Shown in pieces: positions 46,497 to 56,911 of a stretch of DNA of 64,000 nucleotides. The first letter of the stretch is position 1. Every line of letters starts with the position of its first letter. A program made the translations under genes and the position numbers. The stretch lies in assembly GCF_029223185.1 (NCBI RefSeq), contig NZ_JARHUG010000006.1, positions 62,001-126,000 on the forward strand, read 5' to 3'. Source of the stretch: Aliiglaciecola sp. CAU 1673 (GTDB lineage Bacteria > Pseudomonadota > Gammaproteobacteria > Enterobacterales > Alteromonadaceae). The notes beneath the pieces were generated by a model. The model was not told the origin of the DNA, ran no database searches, and worked only from the letters and a program-made list of their open reading frames with translations.

Positions 46497-48224
46497 CTAC
46501 AAATCAAAGCCCCACTTCAGCATGGCCAAAAGCACTGTTGAATAAACGATGGCCAGCGGGATCCCGAAACGCACAAAATGCGTGAGTTTGTAGTTACCGG
46601 CGGTAAAGACCAATAAGTTAGTTTGATAACCCCAAGGCGAGATAAAGCTGGCACTGGCGCCAAAAGCCACTGCCAGTGCAAAGGGCAGAACCGGTGCGTC
46701 CAGAATTTGTACCAGCGCCCACATAAAAGGGAACATCAGCGCGGCCGCGGCATTATTGGTGACTAACTCTGTGAGGGTAAAGGTGATCAGGTAGATCACC
46801 ACCAATGCAACGAACGGACTGGTGCCTTGTAGATGGGGCATCAGCCATTGTTTGAGGATCTCAATGGCGCCGGATTGCTCCAGTGCGGTGGCCAATGCCA
46901 GCGAGCCGACAATCACCATAATCAGATTGATAGGCAGGTAACGTTTCAGTTCATTGCCGCTGACAATACCGGTGAAAGTGAGGGCCGCCAGCAGGAACAG
47001 CAATGAAATCGCCAAATCTACAAAGGCGGTGGCGCTTAGCAATATGGCCAGTAAAAAACCGCCCAAGGTCAGCACTTCTTGCTTGGCGGTGAGTTTTTTA
47101 CTGATGCTGTGCTCTGACAAAATAAAAAAGTTTTTACTGAGGTTATTGCGCTTGGCAAAATCCGGTCCGGTGGCCAATAACAGATTGTCACCGGCTTGCA
47201 GAGGAATATCCCCAAGCTTGCCAGATAGCTGTTCCCCATCGCGGCGAATGGCGACCACCGCAGCATCAAAAAGGGCGCGAAAGCCAATTTGTTTAAGAGT
47301 TTTATCAATCAGCGTGGCGCGGTTGGAAACCATCACTTCAGTCAGGTTTTCCCGCAGCAGGCCATTGGATTCGGCAAACAGGGAAAGACCAGGAAGATGG
47401 GAAAGACTGTCCACCCGCTTAATATTGCCACTGAAAATAAGCTTATCGCCCGCTTCAATCAGGATATCCGGGGTGACGGGGCTGATTAGGTGCTTGTGGC
47501 GGACAATCTCTACCAAAAACAGCTCAGGTAAGTTTCTAAGGTGATTTTCTTCCACCGTCTTACCAACGAGTGGGGAATCTTCATGTACCTTAGCTTCGAT
47601 AAAGTATTCTTTGTAGTCAGGGCGTTTTGACTCAATCACTGGCAGCCAGGATGACAGCACATACATGATCACGCCACCGGCTAATCCCGCCGTCAGTCCA
47701 TAGAGGGTAAAGTCTAAAAAGGCAAAGCCGGGTTGTCCCTGTTTGACCAAGAAGCTATCCACAATCAGGTTAGTGGAGGTGCCCACCAAAGTGACTGTAC
47801 CGCCCATAATGGCCGCATAGTTCATAGGCAACAACAGCTTAGAGGCTGGCTGTAACTGATTTTGCTTAATAGGGCTAAGCAAACTAGCGACAATAGCCGT
47901 ATTGTTGAGCACCGATGAGGACGTGAAGGTCAGTGCAAACATGCGCCAGTAGCTGGCAGCATAGCTTTTGGTCACTAATTTTCTGGCCAGGCTCTTAATC
48001 ATAGAGGTTTTATCGACGGCGACACTGACCAAAAGTAGCAATACCAGCGTTATCAAACCCTGATTGGTGAGTCCGGCCGTGGCGTCTTTAAGGCTAAGCT
48101 GCCCACTGCCAAGTAATGCCAGCAAGGCCAACGTAAAGATGGCCTCGGGGCTTTTATCGCTGACCACCAACGCAAGAATGGTGGCAAAGAAGATAGCGGA
48201 TACCAGAATCGGGCCAAAATCCAT
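46497..48224 (-). CDS. SLC13-family permease (probable sulfate transporter) with TrkA-C domains
   Basis: 575-aa inner-membrane protein of the SLC13/divalent anion:Na+ family. Two blocks of helices are separated by two cytoplasmic TrkA-C domains (about 205-375; FLVEIVRH..., DNLLLATGPDF). The SLC13-like loops SSSVLNNTAIVA and ELVTNNAAAALMFP are present. It starts 9 bp after cysN's stop at the end of the sulfate operon, so sulfate uptake is the likely role. No cysTWA or cysZ is nearby. Confidence 0.88.
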   Translation of the reverse strand: MDFGPILVSAIFFATILALVVSDKSPEAIFTLALLALLGSGQLSLKDATAGLTNQGLITLVLLLLVSVAVDKTSMIKSLARKLVTKSYAASYWRMFALTFTSSSVLNNTAIVASLLSPIKQNQLQPASKLLLPMNYAAIMGGTVTLVGTSTNLIVDSFLVKQGQPGFAFLDFTLYGLTAGLAGGVIMYVLSSWLPVIESKRPDYKEYFIEAKVHEDSPLVGKTVEENHLRNLPELFLVEIVRHKHLISPVTPDILIEAGDKLIFSGNIKRVDSLSHLPGLSLFAESNGLLRENLTEVMVSNRATLIDKTLKQIGFRALFDAAVVAIRRDGEQLSGKLGDIPLQAGDNLLLATGPDFAKRNNLSKNFFILSEHSISKKLTAKQEVLTLGGFLLAILLSATAFVDLAISLLFLLAALTFTGIVSGNELKRYLPINLIMVIVGSLALATALEQSGAIEILKQWLMPHLQGTSPFVALVVIYLITFTLTELVTNNAAAALMFPFMWALVQILDAPVLPFALAVAFGASASFISPWGYQTNLLVFTAGNYKLTHFVRFGIPLAIVYSTVLLAMLKWGFDL

Positions 48225-48233
48225 GATAGATGT

Positions 48234-49646
48234 TTACTCTTTACTGATATCCAAAGCTTGCCAATGAGGGAAGTGTTTACGAATCAAGGCATTAAACTCT
48301 AACTCAAATTCAGAGTAGGCCGCCTTGGCTTCGTTTTTACTCTGTGTTGCCTCAATAATCATGCCTGCGCCTACGGTACCATTGGTCATTCTGTCGATAA
48401 TGATAAAAGCGCCGGTTCGACGGTTAGTTTTATAGGCATCGCAGGCAATGGTCTGGGTGAGTTTGATTTCACCCACGGCAATTTCGTTTAAGTTCAGATG
48501 CAGGGCTTCCCTGTGCTCCAGGGTGTTGACGTCAATCAGATAGTCCAGATTTTTGACCACGCCCGCTACTGATTTAGTGGCAAACTTAAACTCATACTGT
48601 TTATTAGGCATCAGTGGTTGCTCTGCCATCCACACTAAATGGGTGCGGAAGCTGTTACCCAATAACGGCAGATTGTCGGATTTGACAATCATATCGCCGC
48701 GGCTGATATCGATTTCATCTTCTAGTGTCAGAGTGACTGCTTGTGGGGCGAAGGCGCGCTCGAGGTTGCCATCGAAGGTCACTATCTCTTTAACCTTGGA
48801 TGTTTTGCCTGAGGGCAGGGCTGTAATGGCATCACCAGGGCGAATTTCGCCCGATACCACGGTGCCGGCAAAGCCCCTGAAGTTCAGGTTAGGGCGGTTG
48901 ACATACTGCACCGGGAAGCGGAAATCCGTACGATTCTGGTCCTTACTCAGAGGAATATTTTCCAGCATCTGCATCAGACACTCGCCCTGATACCAAGGCA
49001 TCTTCTCACTGCGGTTAACTACATTGTCGCCTTTAAGAGCCGACAAGGGCACAAAGCGGATATCGGCAATATGTAATTGCTTGACAAAGGCCAGATAATC
49101 TTCGCGGATTTTGTCATACACGGCCTGATCGTAATCCATCAGGTCCATCTTGTTGATGGCCACGATCACGTGCTTAATGCCTAGCAATGAAACCAGAAAA
49201 GAGTGACGACGGGTCTGTACTTTTACGCCACCTCTGGCATCCACCAGAATAATGGCCAGATCGCAGGTAGAGGCGCCGGTCACCATGTTACGGGTGTACT
49301 GTTCGTGTCCTGGGGTATCGGCGATAATAAATTTGCGCTTGTCGGTGGAGAAGTAGCGGTAGGCTACGTCAATGGTAATGCCTTGCTCACGCTCCGATTG
49401 CAGGCCGTCTACCAAAAGCGCCAGATCCACTTCTTCGCCCTGGGTACCGACTTTCTTACTGTCTTTGCTGATAGCCGCAAGCTGATCTTCGTAAATCATC
49501 TTGGAATCGTGCAATAGGCGTCCAATCAGTGTGCTTTTACCGTCATCCACGCTTCCGCAGGTAAGAAAACGCAGCATATCCTTGCGCTCGTGCTGATCTA
49601 AGTAAGCGATAATATCTTTTTCTAGCAGTTCGTTTTGGTTGTTCAT
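48234..49646 (-). CDS. cysN: sulfate adenylyltransferase large subunit
   Basis: 470-aa EF-Tu-like GTPase that powers APS formation by CysD. GTP motifs: [15 protein letters not shown] and NKMDL; an elongation-factor-like barrel follows. It is not fused to an APS kinase, consistent with the separate cysC. A 59-bp gap with only a weak ribosome site separates it from cysQ. Placed fourth in the operon, away from its partner cysD. Confidence 0.96.
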   Translation of the reverse strand: MNNQNELLEKDIIAYLDQHERKDMLRFLTCGSVDDGKSTLIGRLLHDSKMIYEDQLAAISKDSKKVGTQGEEVDLALLVDGLQSEREQGITIDVAYRYFSTDKRKFIIADTPGHEQYTRNMVTGASTCDLAIILVDARGGVKVQTRRHSFLVSLLGIKHVIVAINKMDLMDYDQAVYDKIREDYLAFVKQLHIADIRFVPLSALKGDNVVNRSEKMPWYQGECLMQMLENIPLSKDQNRTDFRFPVQYVNRPNLNFRGFAGTVVSGEIRPGDAITALPSGKTSKVKEIVTFDGNLERAFAPQAVTLTLEDEIDISRGDMIVKSDNLPLLGNSFRTHLVWMAEQPLMPNKQYEFKFATKSVAGVVKNLDYLIDVNTLEHREALHLNLNEIAVGEIKLTQTIACDAYKTNRRTGAFIIIDRMTNGTVGAGMIIEATQSKNEAKAAYSEFELEFNALIRKHFPHWQALDISKE

Positions 49647-49705
49647 TTTCCAATATACCTATGAACACCCGATGCCATTGGCAGCGGGAAAAATATTGTC
49701 TGAAT

Positions 49706-50488
49706 CTACTCTGCCCTGACCAGGAAGTAGGGGTTTAGCAGTGACTCTTTCTGGTTGTATTTCAGCGCTTTAATCTGTTCTTGCCAGGGTTTATCCGCCT
49801 GAAGCTCAACCACATGTGCACCCGCCGCGTTGGCCACCGCATGGGCAGCGGCCGTGTCCCATTCGCTGGTAGGACCTAAACGTGGATACAGATGGGCCTT
49901 ACCCTCGGCGACCAGACAGAGCTTTAAAGAGCTGCCCATAGCAACCAGTTCTTTTTCGCCCGGTAGTTGTGCCAGAAAGGCTTCAATTTCAGGTGATTGA
50001 TGTGAACGACTGCCCACTACCTTCCAAATATCACCATGTTGAAGAGAAGCTGGATGAATAGGATGTCGCTGGCCATTTTCTATCTTAAACGCGCCTTTTC
50101 CGACTTCTCCTACATAGGTGATATCCAAAGCTGGTGCATAAACAACGCCTAGCACCGGCTCACCCTCACTAATCAGAGCGATGTTGACAGTGAATTCACC
50201 GTTTTTCTTAATAAATTCCTTAGTGCCATCCAGAGGATCCACCAGCCAATACTCTGACCAACTCTGGCGCGTTGCCCAGGGAATGTCGGCCGATTCTTCA
50301 GACAGAATCGGGTAGTCAGAGACGGCTTTAAGACCGGCCACGATGATTTTGTGAGCCGCCAGATCGGCTTCGGTTAAGGGGCTTTTATCGTCCTTTTGTT
50401 CAACCGAAAAGTCCCTGGCATAGATTGCCATAATGGCATCGCCGGCTTGTTTGGCAATACTGATAAGCTGGTCAGTGAAATCGCTCAC
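49706..50488 (-). CDS. cysQ: 3'(2'),5'-bisphosphate nucleotidase
   Basis: 260-aa inositol-monophosphatase-fold enzyme that hydrolyses PAP, the inhibitory by-product of PAPS reduction. Metal motif DPLDGTKEF and the [10 protein letters not shown] region are intact. The start is GTG at 50488, whose GTGA overlaps the cysC stop by 4 nt behind GGGAGG, so it is translationally coupled to cysC. Confidence 0.95.
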   Translation of the reverse strand: MSDFTDQLISIAKQAGDAIMAIYARDFSVEQKDDKSPLTEADLAAHKIIVAGLKAVSDYPILSEESADIPWATRQSWSEYWLVDPLDGTKEFIKKNGEFTVNIALISEGEPVLGVVYAPALDITYVGEVGKGAFKIENGQRHPIHPASLQHGDIWKVVGSRSHQSPEIEAFLAQLPGEKELVAMGSSLKLCLVAEGKAHLYPRLGPTSEWDTAAAHAVANAAGAHVVELQADKPWQEQIKALKYNQKESLLNPYFLVRAE

Positions 50489-51078
50489 AGATAGCCTCCC
50501 AGCTTGAGCGCTTCTATTAACTCCGCCGCCGATTGCTCTGCACTTTGCTCTTTGTATTGCAGGTGCACTTCGGGAGACTCGGGGGCCTCATAGGCAGAAT
50601 CGATACCGGTAAACTCTTTGATTTCACCTTGTCTGGCCTTTTTGTACAGACCTTTGGGATCGCGCTTTTCACACACCGCCAGCGGTGTATCCACAAAGAC
50701 TTCGACAAATTCGTTGTCTGAAAGCAATTCACGACAAAATGCACGATCGGCTTTAAAGGGTGAAATAAAGGCGGTGATAACTATTAAACCGGCATCCACA
50801 AAAAGCTTAGTTACTTCGCTGATACGACGAATATTCTCGACCCGATCTTTGTCTGAAAAACCCAAATCACCACACAGGCCATGACGAATATTATCGCCAT
50901 CCAGTAAATAGGTGTGCTTGCCCAAAGCATTCAACTGCTGTTCGAGTTGATTGGCGATGGTGGACTTGCCAGAGCCGCTTAATCCGGTTAGCCAAATTAC
51001 CATCGGCTTCTGGCTTTTTGCTTGAGCTCGCTCGGCTTTGCCGATTTTATGGTCATGCCAGGTGAGATTGTTTGCCAT
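50485..51078 (-). CDS. cysC: adenylylsulfate kinase
   Basis: 197-aa APS kinase producing PAPS. P-loop GLSGSGKST, the DGDNIRHGL substrate loop and a [10 protein letters not shown] stretch are typical. Its ATG overlaps the cysD stop by one base. Lies between the two ATP-sulfurylase subunit genes, which is not the usual order. Confidence 0.96.
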   Translation of the reverse strand: MANNLTWHDHKIGKAERAQAKSQKPMVIWLTGLSGSGKSTIANQLEQQLNALGKHTYLLDGDNIRHGLCGDLGFSDKDRVENIRRISEVTKLFVDAGLIVITAFISPFKADRAFCRELLSDNEFVEVFVDTPLAVCEKRDPKGLYKKARQGEIKEFTGIDSAYEAPESPEVHLQYKEQSAEQSAAELIEALKLGGYL

Positions 51079-51992
51079 TAGAAATATCCCTCCATCTTCT
51101 TCTTCTCCATCGAACCGGCACTGTCATGGTCAATCACGCGGCCCTGACGCTCGGAAGTCTTGGTCAGCAGCATTTCCTGGATCACGTCTGTCAGGGTTTC
51201 GGCTTTAGAGCGCACCGCGCCGGTCAATGGGTAGCAGCCCAGGGTACGAAAACGCACCCATTCCATCTGCGGCTTCTCACCTTCCTTAAGGGGCATGCGG
51301 TCGTCATCCACCATGATCAGCACACCGTCGCGCTCGACCACAGGCCGGGGTTTGGCAAGATAAAGTTCAGGAATATCGATGTTTTCCAGATAGATGTATT
51401 GCCAGATATCCAACTCGGTCCAGTTAGAGAGCGGAAATACGCGGATGCTTTCGCCCTTATTGATGCGGGAGTTGTAGATATTCCACAACTCCGGGCGCTG
51501 ATTCTTGGGATCCCAGCGATGGTTTTCATCACGAAAAGAGTAAACACGCTCTTTGGCGCGGGATTTCTCTTCATCCCGGCGCGCACCACCAAAAGCGGCA
51601 TCGAAACGGTGCTTATCCAAGGCCTTTTTCAATGCCTGGGTTTTCATAATGTCGGTATGCTTGGCGCTGCCCACAGTAAAGGGATTGATGTTATTGGCTA
51701 CCCCTTCTTGATTGGTGTAGACAATCAAATCCAGCTTGTGCTCTTTGGCCATACGGTCGCGAAACGCGATCATTTCGCGAAACTTCCAGGTGGTATCCAC
51801 ATGCATCAGCGGGAAAGGAATGCGCCCCGGTGCAAAGGCTTTACGGGCCAGATGCAATAAGACAGAGGAGTCTTTACCCACAGAGTAAAGCATTACCGGG
51901 TTTTCGAATTCGGCTGCCACTTCACGGAAAATGTGGATGCTTTCTGCTTCTAGCTGTTTGAGATGGGTCAGGGTAGATTGATTAATGTCCAT
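51078..51992 (-). CDS. cysD: sulfate adenylyltransferase small subunit
   Basis: 304-aa PAPS-reductase-fold subunit that, with CysN, makes APS from sulfate and [14 protein letters not shown] is the PP-loop; [11 protein letters not shown] and the GCYPLTGAV end region are conserved. Start at ATG 51992 ([11 protein letters not shown]), the family start. First gene of the operon. Upstream on the minus strand are TTGCTA and CATAAT 18 bp apart, a weak promoter candidate; the ATAA-rich stretch before the ATG might bind CysB but I cannot show it. Confidence 0.96.
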   Translation of the reverse strand: MDINQSTLTHLKQLEAESIHIFREVAAEFENPVMLYSVGKDSSVLLHLARKAFAPGRIPFPLMHVDTTWKFREMIAFRDRMAKEHKLDLIVYTNQEGVANNINPFTVGSAKHTDIMKTQALKKALDKHRFDAAFGGARRDEEKSRAKERVYSFRDENHRWDPKNQRPELWNIYNSRINKGESIRVFPLSNWTELDIWQYIYLENIDIPELYLAKPRPVVERDGVLIMVDDDRMPLKEGEKPQMEWVRFRTLGCYPLTGAVRSKAETLTDVIQEMLLTKTSERQGRVIDHDSAGSMEKKKMEGYF

Positions 51993-52125
51993 TAAAGAAC
52001 TGACTCCGGTAGTAAGCACTGTTAGGGAAGTTAATGCTTATAACGATATCATGAAGAACAGAGCATAGATTATGCTAGTTGGTTATTTCTAATAGCAATT
52101 AATAGAGGAAAAGAAAGAGCTCCGC

Positions 52126-53343
52126 TTAACCCATTCCTTCGCGTTCAGAAACCCAGCTTAACGCTTCCACGTATATATCGGAGACCTTATCCATTTCAAC
52201 ATTAAGCTCCTTGGCCAGGACTTGTCCTTCTGACCAAAGGCCTTCTTCAAAGCATTTAACCAGATTGAGATAGGTGGCTAACCGTCCCTTATCCTGGCAA
52301 AGCGCATCCTTAATTTCGCTGGTAATGGGGAGCTTGTCGAGTAGCTCGGGTAGGGGAGAGTCGAGCAACGCATCCAATAGCGACAAAATCCCTGTCAAAA
52401 AGGCGGAGGCGGGCTCACAAGGCTGGCCTGGTTCACTGGCCAATGACTCCATAAATCTGGCCCTGATCAATGACATCACGGTTAAGGCAACAGGTTTATT
52501 GTCAGCAAATTGGGCGGCAAAAAGCAGGGATACAAACCTGCGTAATTCCTGCAAACCCAACACTACAATAGCCTGCTTAATGCTGGAGATGTCATTGCTG
52601 CGTTTAAAAATAGGCGATTGGGTGTAACGCAGCAGCTTGAAGGACAGGTTTACATCCTTTTCAAACACATCGGTGACCGCGTTGATATCCGGATCCGGGC
52701 CTGACAGCTCACTCATGATCCTGGCAACCGTTAACTGAGAGGGATTTAAAACGCGGCTTTGCAGCACTTCCGGTTTACTGAAAAAATACCCCTGGAAATA
52801 ACAAAAGCCCAGATCCAGGGCCTGACGATATTCCTCATGGGTTTCTACTTTTTCTGCCAAAAGTTTAATATGGGGAAACGGTACTAAAACTCTCTTGATG
52901 GCCAGGATTTCTTTGACCGGGGTTGCCCGAAAATCAATCTTGATAATATCGATATAGGGATAGAAGTGTTGCCAGGCGCCCTGGTGTTCGTAGTCATCCA
53001 GGGCTATCAGATAACCCTTGCTTTTAAGCTCTTTGCAGGCATTTAACAGCGACCGGGTAGGGCGAGCCGTCTCCAGGATTTCGACTACCACTTGTTCCTT
53101 GGGCAGTAGCAAGGGATAGCGGTTGATTAGTGTGTCCTGGGTAAAATTGATAAAGGCAGGTTTCTTGTCGGTCAGGGTATCAAGGCCAAGATTGAACTGC
53201 AGGCCTTCAACAATTTTCGAGGTGGCAAGGTTGTCTTCAATATTGGGAAAGACATTTTCCAGGCTTTCCCGAAATAACAACTCATAGGCAAACAACTTTT
53301 TGTCTTTGTCTAATATCGGCTGTCTTGCTGCGAAAAACGCCAT
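52126..53343 (-). CDS. EAL-HDOD signalling protein
   Basis: 405-aa YuxH-like protein: N-terminal EAL-type domain (about 1-200) and a C-terminal HDOD domain (about 200-390). The EAL signature is degenerate (YELLFRE). Residues equivalent to several catalytic ones remain (FINFTQD, VEILET, LDDYE, KIDF, AEKVET), but the DDFG loop is altered, so c-di-GMP hydrolysis is doubtful; relatives such as Vibrio CdgJ often act as effectors in motility. It stands alone between the sulfate operon and putP. Confidence 0.88.
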   Translation of the reverse strand: MAFFAARQPILDKDKKLFAYELLFRESLENVFPNIEDNLATSKIVEGLQFNLGLDTLTDKKPAFINFTQDTLINRYPLLLPKEQVVVEILETARPTRSLLNACKELKSKGYLIALDDYEHQGAWQHFYPYIDIIKIDFRATPVKEILAIKRVLVPFPHIKLLAEKVETHEEYRQALDLGFCYFQGYFFSKPEVLQSRVLNPSQLTVARIMSELSGPDPDINAVTDVFEKDVNLSFKLLRYTQSPIFKRSNDISSIKQAIVVLGLQELRRFVSLLFAAQFADNKPVALTVMSLIRARFMESLASEPGQPCEPASAFLTGILSLLDALLDSPLPELLDKLPITSEIKDALCQDKGRLATYLNLVKCFEEGLWSEGQVLAKELNVEMDKVSDIYVEALSWVSEREGMG

Positions 53344-53435
53344 TTCACGTTACCTAACGTTCAGCGGTTTACCCGCACTTCTGCATCTACGTTAGCACAA
53401 TAAAAACCTTTACATAACAACAAATTTACGACCTT

Positions 53436-53470
53436 AAAAAGCAACAAGCCCACTAGCTAGTGAGCTTGTT
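53436..53470 (-). terminator. terminator of putP
   Basis: Read leftwards, AACAAGC(T)CACTAGCTAGTG(G)GCTTGTT forms a long stem followed shortly by TTTTT. It lies just after the putP stop. Confidence 0.7.
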
Positions 53471-53497
53471 AAACACAGTCAAATCAGTCACTGCCAG

Positions 53498-55045
53498 TCA
53501 GGATTGCGATACTGCCTCACTAACAGGCTGATTAAGGTCTGCATGCAGGCGCGCTTCCATCTCATCATGCTTATCCAGCATGGCTTTGCTGGGTGCTTTG
53601 CCCAAATGGCTGACCACCAAAATGGTTAAGGTACAGAGGATAAACCCAGGCACGATTTCATACATCCAGGTGCTTAATGACTGGCCATTGATGCTGATGG
53701 GGGCATATATCCAGAAAAGCACTGTAGCTGCACCCACCAACATACCGGACAAGGCGCCTGCCAGGGTCATGCGTTTCCAGAACAAACTCAATATGATGAC
53801 CGGACCAAAAGCCGCACCAAAGCCCGCCCAGGCATTGCTAACCAGATTCAGGATGCTATTTTGCGGATCCCAGGCCAGGGCGATGGCCACAATGGAGACC
53901 AGCAGTACCGAGATGCGCCCGACCAGCACCAACTCTTTATCGCTGGCATCCTTATGCAGAAAGGCCTTGTAGAAGTCCTCGGTCAGGGAACTGGAGGTCA
54001 CCAGCAGCTGGGATGAGATAGTACTCATAATGGCCGCCAGAATGGCAGCCAGCAGGAAACCACCAATTAAAGGGTGGAACAGGAACTGCGAGAAAATAAT
54101 AAAGATGGTTTCGGGGTCGTCCAGCGTCATCTTGGTTTGCGATACATAGGCAATGCCCACAAAACCGGTGGCCAGGGCACCGATAATGGACACAATCATC
54201 CACGACATACCAATGGTGCGTGCTTTAGGGATGTCTTTGACCGAGCGAATGGCCATAAAGCGCACGATAATATGAGGCTGGCCAAAATAGCCCAGGCCCC
54301 AGGCCAGCAAGGAGATAATACCCAGGGTGGACAAGGTCTCTGTGCTTAATGCATTGGTAAACAGGCTCAAAAAGTTGCTATCAATACTGCGTACTTCCGC
54401 TACCACTGGCCCAATACCGCCAAGTTCGCTAAAGGCCACCACCGGCACCAATACCAACGAGATAAACATAATGCAGCCTTGCACAAAGTCGGTCATGCTC
54501 ACCGCCAAAAAGCCGCCAAACAGGGTATAGGCCGCTACCACACCGGCCGTCACAAACAACCCTGTGCTGTAATCCATGCCAAAGGAGCTGTCGAACAGCT
54601 TGCCTCCGGCCACCAGGCTGGCGGAGGTATACAGGGTAAAGAAAACGATGATCACCAGGGATGAGAATATACGCAGATAGCGTTTGTTATCTTCAAAACG
54701 GTTGGCGAAATAATCGGGAATGGTAATGGCATCATTGGCCACTTCCGTATAAACCCTCAGACGCGGCGCCACCAGTAAGTAATTCAGCAAGGCACCTACC
54801 ACCAGTCCTACGGCAATCCAGATCTGTGAAATACCGGCAGCATACATAGCGCCGGGCAGGCCCATCAGCATCCAGCCGCTCATATCCGAGGCGCCGGCGG
54901 AGAGTGCTGTAATACCAGGCCCCAAACGACGACCACCGAGCATATAGCCGGACACATCATCGGTTGAGGTTTTATAGGCATAAAGGCCAATGCCGAGCAT
55001 GGCAATAAAATAGAGGGCTAACGATAATAACGTGCCAGTTTCCAC
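53498..55045 (-). CDS. putP: sodium/proline symporter
   Basis: 515-aa SSS-family permease with about 13 helices. The N-terminus (LYFIAMLGIGLYAYK) and SAGASDMSGWMLMGLPGA, GLGYFGQPHIIVRF and SSQLLVTSSSLTEDF are specific to PutP. Start is GTG at 55045 with AGGAG 6-7 bases upstream. No putA in the window. Inner membrane, proline uptake for nutrition or osmoprotection. Confidence 0.95.
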   Translation of the reverse strand: METGTLLSLALYFIAMLGIGLYAYKTSTDDVSGYMLGGRRLGPGITALSAGASDMSGWMLMGLPGAMYAAGISQIWIAVGLVVGALLNYLLVAPRLRVYTEVANDAITIPDYFANRFEDNKRYLRIFSSLVIIVFFTLYTSASLVAGGKLFDSSFGMDYSTGLFVTAGVVAAYTLFGGFLAVSMTDFVQGCIMFISLVLVPVVAFSELGGIGPVVAEVRSIDSNFLSLFTNALSTETLSTLGIISLLAWGLGYFGQPHIIVRFMAIRSVKDIPKARTIGMSWMIVSIIGALATGFVGIAYVSQTKMTLDDPETIFIIFSQFLFHPLIGGFLLAAILAAIMSTISSQLLVTSSSLTEDFYKAFLHKDASDKELVLVGRISVLLVSIVAIALAWDPQNSILNLVSNAWAGFGAAFGPVIILSLFWKRMTLAGALSGMLVGAATVLFWIYAPISINGQSLSTWMYEIVPGFILCTLTILVVSHLGKAPSKAMLDKHDEMEARLHADLNQPVSEAVSQS

Positions 55046-55165
55046 TCAAAACTCCTATGGTTACTACTGACTGAAGATGAATAAATTAGAAGAAGCAAAT
55101 ATTATAAATTTCAGTCAATTAGCCTACCATCCTAACAATTCGCTAACACAGACTCCAGAGGTCCC

Positions 55166-55618
55166 ATGAAGTTCGATATTGCCTGGTGTAAATTCGCTGA
55201 CCTTGACACCCAAACGCTTTACGCCCTGCTGCGCCTGCGCCAGCAGGTCTTTATTCTGGAGCAGCAGAGTATTTACGAGGATCTCGACGACCTTGACCAA
55301 CAGAGTTGGCATCTGCTGATCAAAGACGACAATAGGCTTGCCGGTTATGCCAGGCTAAGGGCCGATATCACCGCCTATGCCTACAAATTTGAACGTCTGG
55401 TGCTGGACCCGCAGTATCGCAGCCAGGGGCTCGGTAAAGTATTGATGCAGCAGCTATTGGCAAAGTCTGCCGAGCTTGGTCAGTTTTCCAAGCTAAAGCT
55501 CAGTGCCCAAAGCCATCTGGTGCCGTTTTATCAGCGATTTGGCTTTGCAGCGATAGGGCAGGAGTATGATGATGGCGGCATTCCCCATCGGGATATGATC
55601 GGTGAGCACAGCGTTTAG
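55166..55618 (+). CDS. elaA: ElaA-like GNAT acetyltransferase
   Basis: 150-aa GNAT protein matching the ElaA family (LYALLRLRQQVFILEQQ...YEDLDDLD at the N-terminus; acetyl-CoA loop LDPQYRSQGLGKVLMQQLL). Substrate unknown. It converges with the LysR gene, their stops overlapping by a few bases. No clear ribosome site. Confidence 0.88.
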   Translation: MKFDIAWCKFADLDTQTLYALLRLRQQVFILEQQSIYEDLDDLDQQSWHLLIKDDNRLAGYARLRADITAYAYKFERLVLDPQYRSQGLGKVLMQQLLAKSAELGQFSKLKLSAQSHLVPFYQRFGFAAIGQEYDDGGIPHRDMIGEHSV

Positions 55619-56505
55619 CTGTTTGCAAATGTCTCAAACAGAAAGTCGATAAAGCACCGGATTTTCTTCGACAGATATCGCCGGTGCGGGTAAATGGCAA
55701 AGAGACCAAATTCAAGGGTTGTGTGATCTGGTAGAACCCTTTGCAGTAGGCCGTCTTGTAACGCATCTTCGATAATAAAGGCTGGGATCAGCGCCAGACC
55801 GCCGCCTGCGATTGCTATCTCACGCACGGCTCTGGGGTTGTTGGCGGCCACTCTGGAGGAGACGTTTACCGTCTCCACCTTGCCGTTCGCGGCGACCAGT
55901 GGCCACTGCTTGCCAATGCGAAAGTTGCTGTCAATGATGCAGTGATGGGCACTGATGTCCTTGGGGGATTGAGGCCACCCCTGCTGCTCAAGATAAGCCG
56001 GCGAAGCACAAAGGATCAGCGGATAGGTGTTGATTTGCCTGGCGATAAGGTTGGAGTCATCCACGCCGCCGATGCGGATGGCCACATCGACGCCTTCCTC
56101 GAGTAAATCAATGCGCCTATCCGTCAGCTGAATGTCGACCTGGATGTCGGGATAGCGGTTAAGGAAATCCGAAATAACCGGCGACAGTTTCATCTCGCCA
56201 AAGGTAACCGGCACACTGATGCGCAGTCTGCCTGTTGGCGAGCTTTGCGCGCCACTGACCTGATCCAGTAGCTCCTCGTATTCCTCCAAAAAGGGCAATG
56301 CCCGCTCGTAGTATGTCTTGCCCGCATCGGTCAGCACCAGGTGACGTGTCGAGCGGTTGAACAGACGTACCCCCAGCTGATTTTCCACTTGGGCTACGTA
56401 CTTACTGACCAGCGCCTTGGACAACCCCAAACGCTCACTGGCCGACGTGAAGGAGCCGGTTTCCACCACCGCTACTACCGTTTTAAAACCGTCGATACTG
56501 TCCAT
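55615..56505 (-). CDS. LysR-family transcriptional regulator
   Basis: About 296 aa: N-terminal winged HTH (about 1-60; TGSFTSASERLGLSKALVSKYVAQVE), then a substrate-binding domain of the CrgA-like group. Divergent from the glutaredoxin gene across 126 bp and so a probable regulator of the redox genes to its right. Two in-frame ATGs (56520, 56505) lack ribosome sites. I prefer 56505 (MDSIDGFKTV) because it fits the family and leaves the inverted repeat at 56519-56558 outside the coding part. Effector unknown. Confidence 0.9.
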   Translation of the reverse strand: MDSIDGFKTVVAVVETGSFTSASERLGLSKALVSKYVAQVENQLGVRLFNRSTRHLVLTDAGKTYYERALPFLEEYEELLDQVSGAQSSPTGRLRISVPVTFGEMKLSPVISDFLNRYPDIQVDIQLTDRRIDLLEEGVDVAIRIGGVDDSNLIARQINTYPLILCASPAYLEQQGWPQSPKDISAHHCIIDSNFRIGKQWPLVAANGKVETVNVSSRVAANNPRAVREIAIAGGGLALIPAFIIEDALQDGLLQRVLPDHTTLEFGLFAIYPHRRYLSKKIRCFIDFLFETFANS

Positions 56506-56518
56506 TATTGTCAATGCC

Positions 56519-56558
56519 ATGTTGATAATAATTCAATGATGCCCGTATTTATCAACAT
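56519..56558. promoter_or_regulatory. 10-bp inverted repeat, candidate LysR operator
   Basis: ATGTTGATAA and TTATCAACAT form perfect arms 20 bp apart in the gap between the LysR gene and the glutaredoxin gene. The AT-rich dyad and position are as expected for a LysR-type binding site. Confidence 0.6.
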
Positions 56559-56631
56559 GCGCTACCTCTTCATACTTGCCACCAGATTCACACACCGGTC
56601 GCACAACGTGTCGGCCACAAAGGAGGACAAC

Positions 56632-56874
56632 ATGGCAAATGTCGAGGTGTACACCAGTCCCGGATGTGCTTACTGCACCATGGTCAAGCGTTTGTTCGAT
56701 AACAAAGGCGTGACCTATCAGGAATATGACGTGTATGCGCAGCCCGAACACTTAAGTGAACTGCGTCGTCGCACGCAGGGAAGAACATTTCCGCAGGTCT
56801 TTATCGATGGCGTCTCTGTCGGCGGCTATGAAGACATTCTGAAACTGGACCAACAGCAACGCTTGTCGGTGTGA
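56632..56874 (+). CDS. grxC: glutaredoxin 3
   Basis: 80-aa class I glutaredoxin with active site CAYC (SPGCAYCTMVKRLFD), the TFPQVFIDGVSVGGYED GSH-binding end and no signal peptide. ATG at 56632 follows AAAGGAGG. First gene to the right of the LysR regulator, 37 bp before the GST gene, so probably one operon. Reduces protein or GSH disulfides. Confidence 0.93.
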   Translation: MANVEVYTSPGCAYCTMVKRLFDNKGVTYQEYDVYAQPEHLSELRRRTQGRTFPQVFIDGVSVGGYEDILKLDQQQRLSV

Positions 56875-56911
56875 TTTTTAACTCCCAAAAACTGAAATAA
56901 GGATACAACCT

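Noticed and set aside
46954-47544. 196-aa plus-strand frame
   Set aside because: Antisense to the SLC13 permease; low-complexity Ser/Arg-rich composition expected of a mirror frame.
51072-51860. 262-aa plus-strand frame
   Set aside because: Mirror frame of cysD; it has no domain, while cysD is complete on the other strand.
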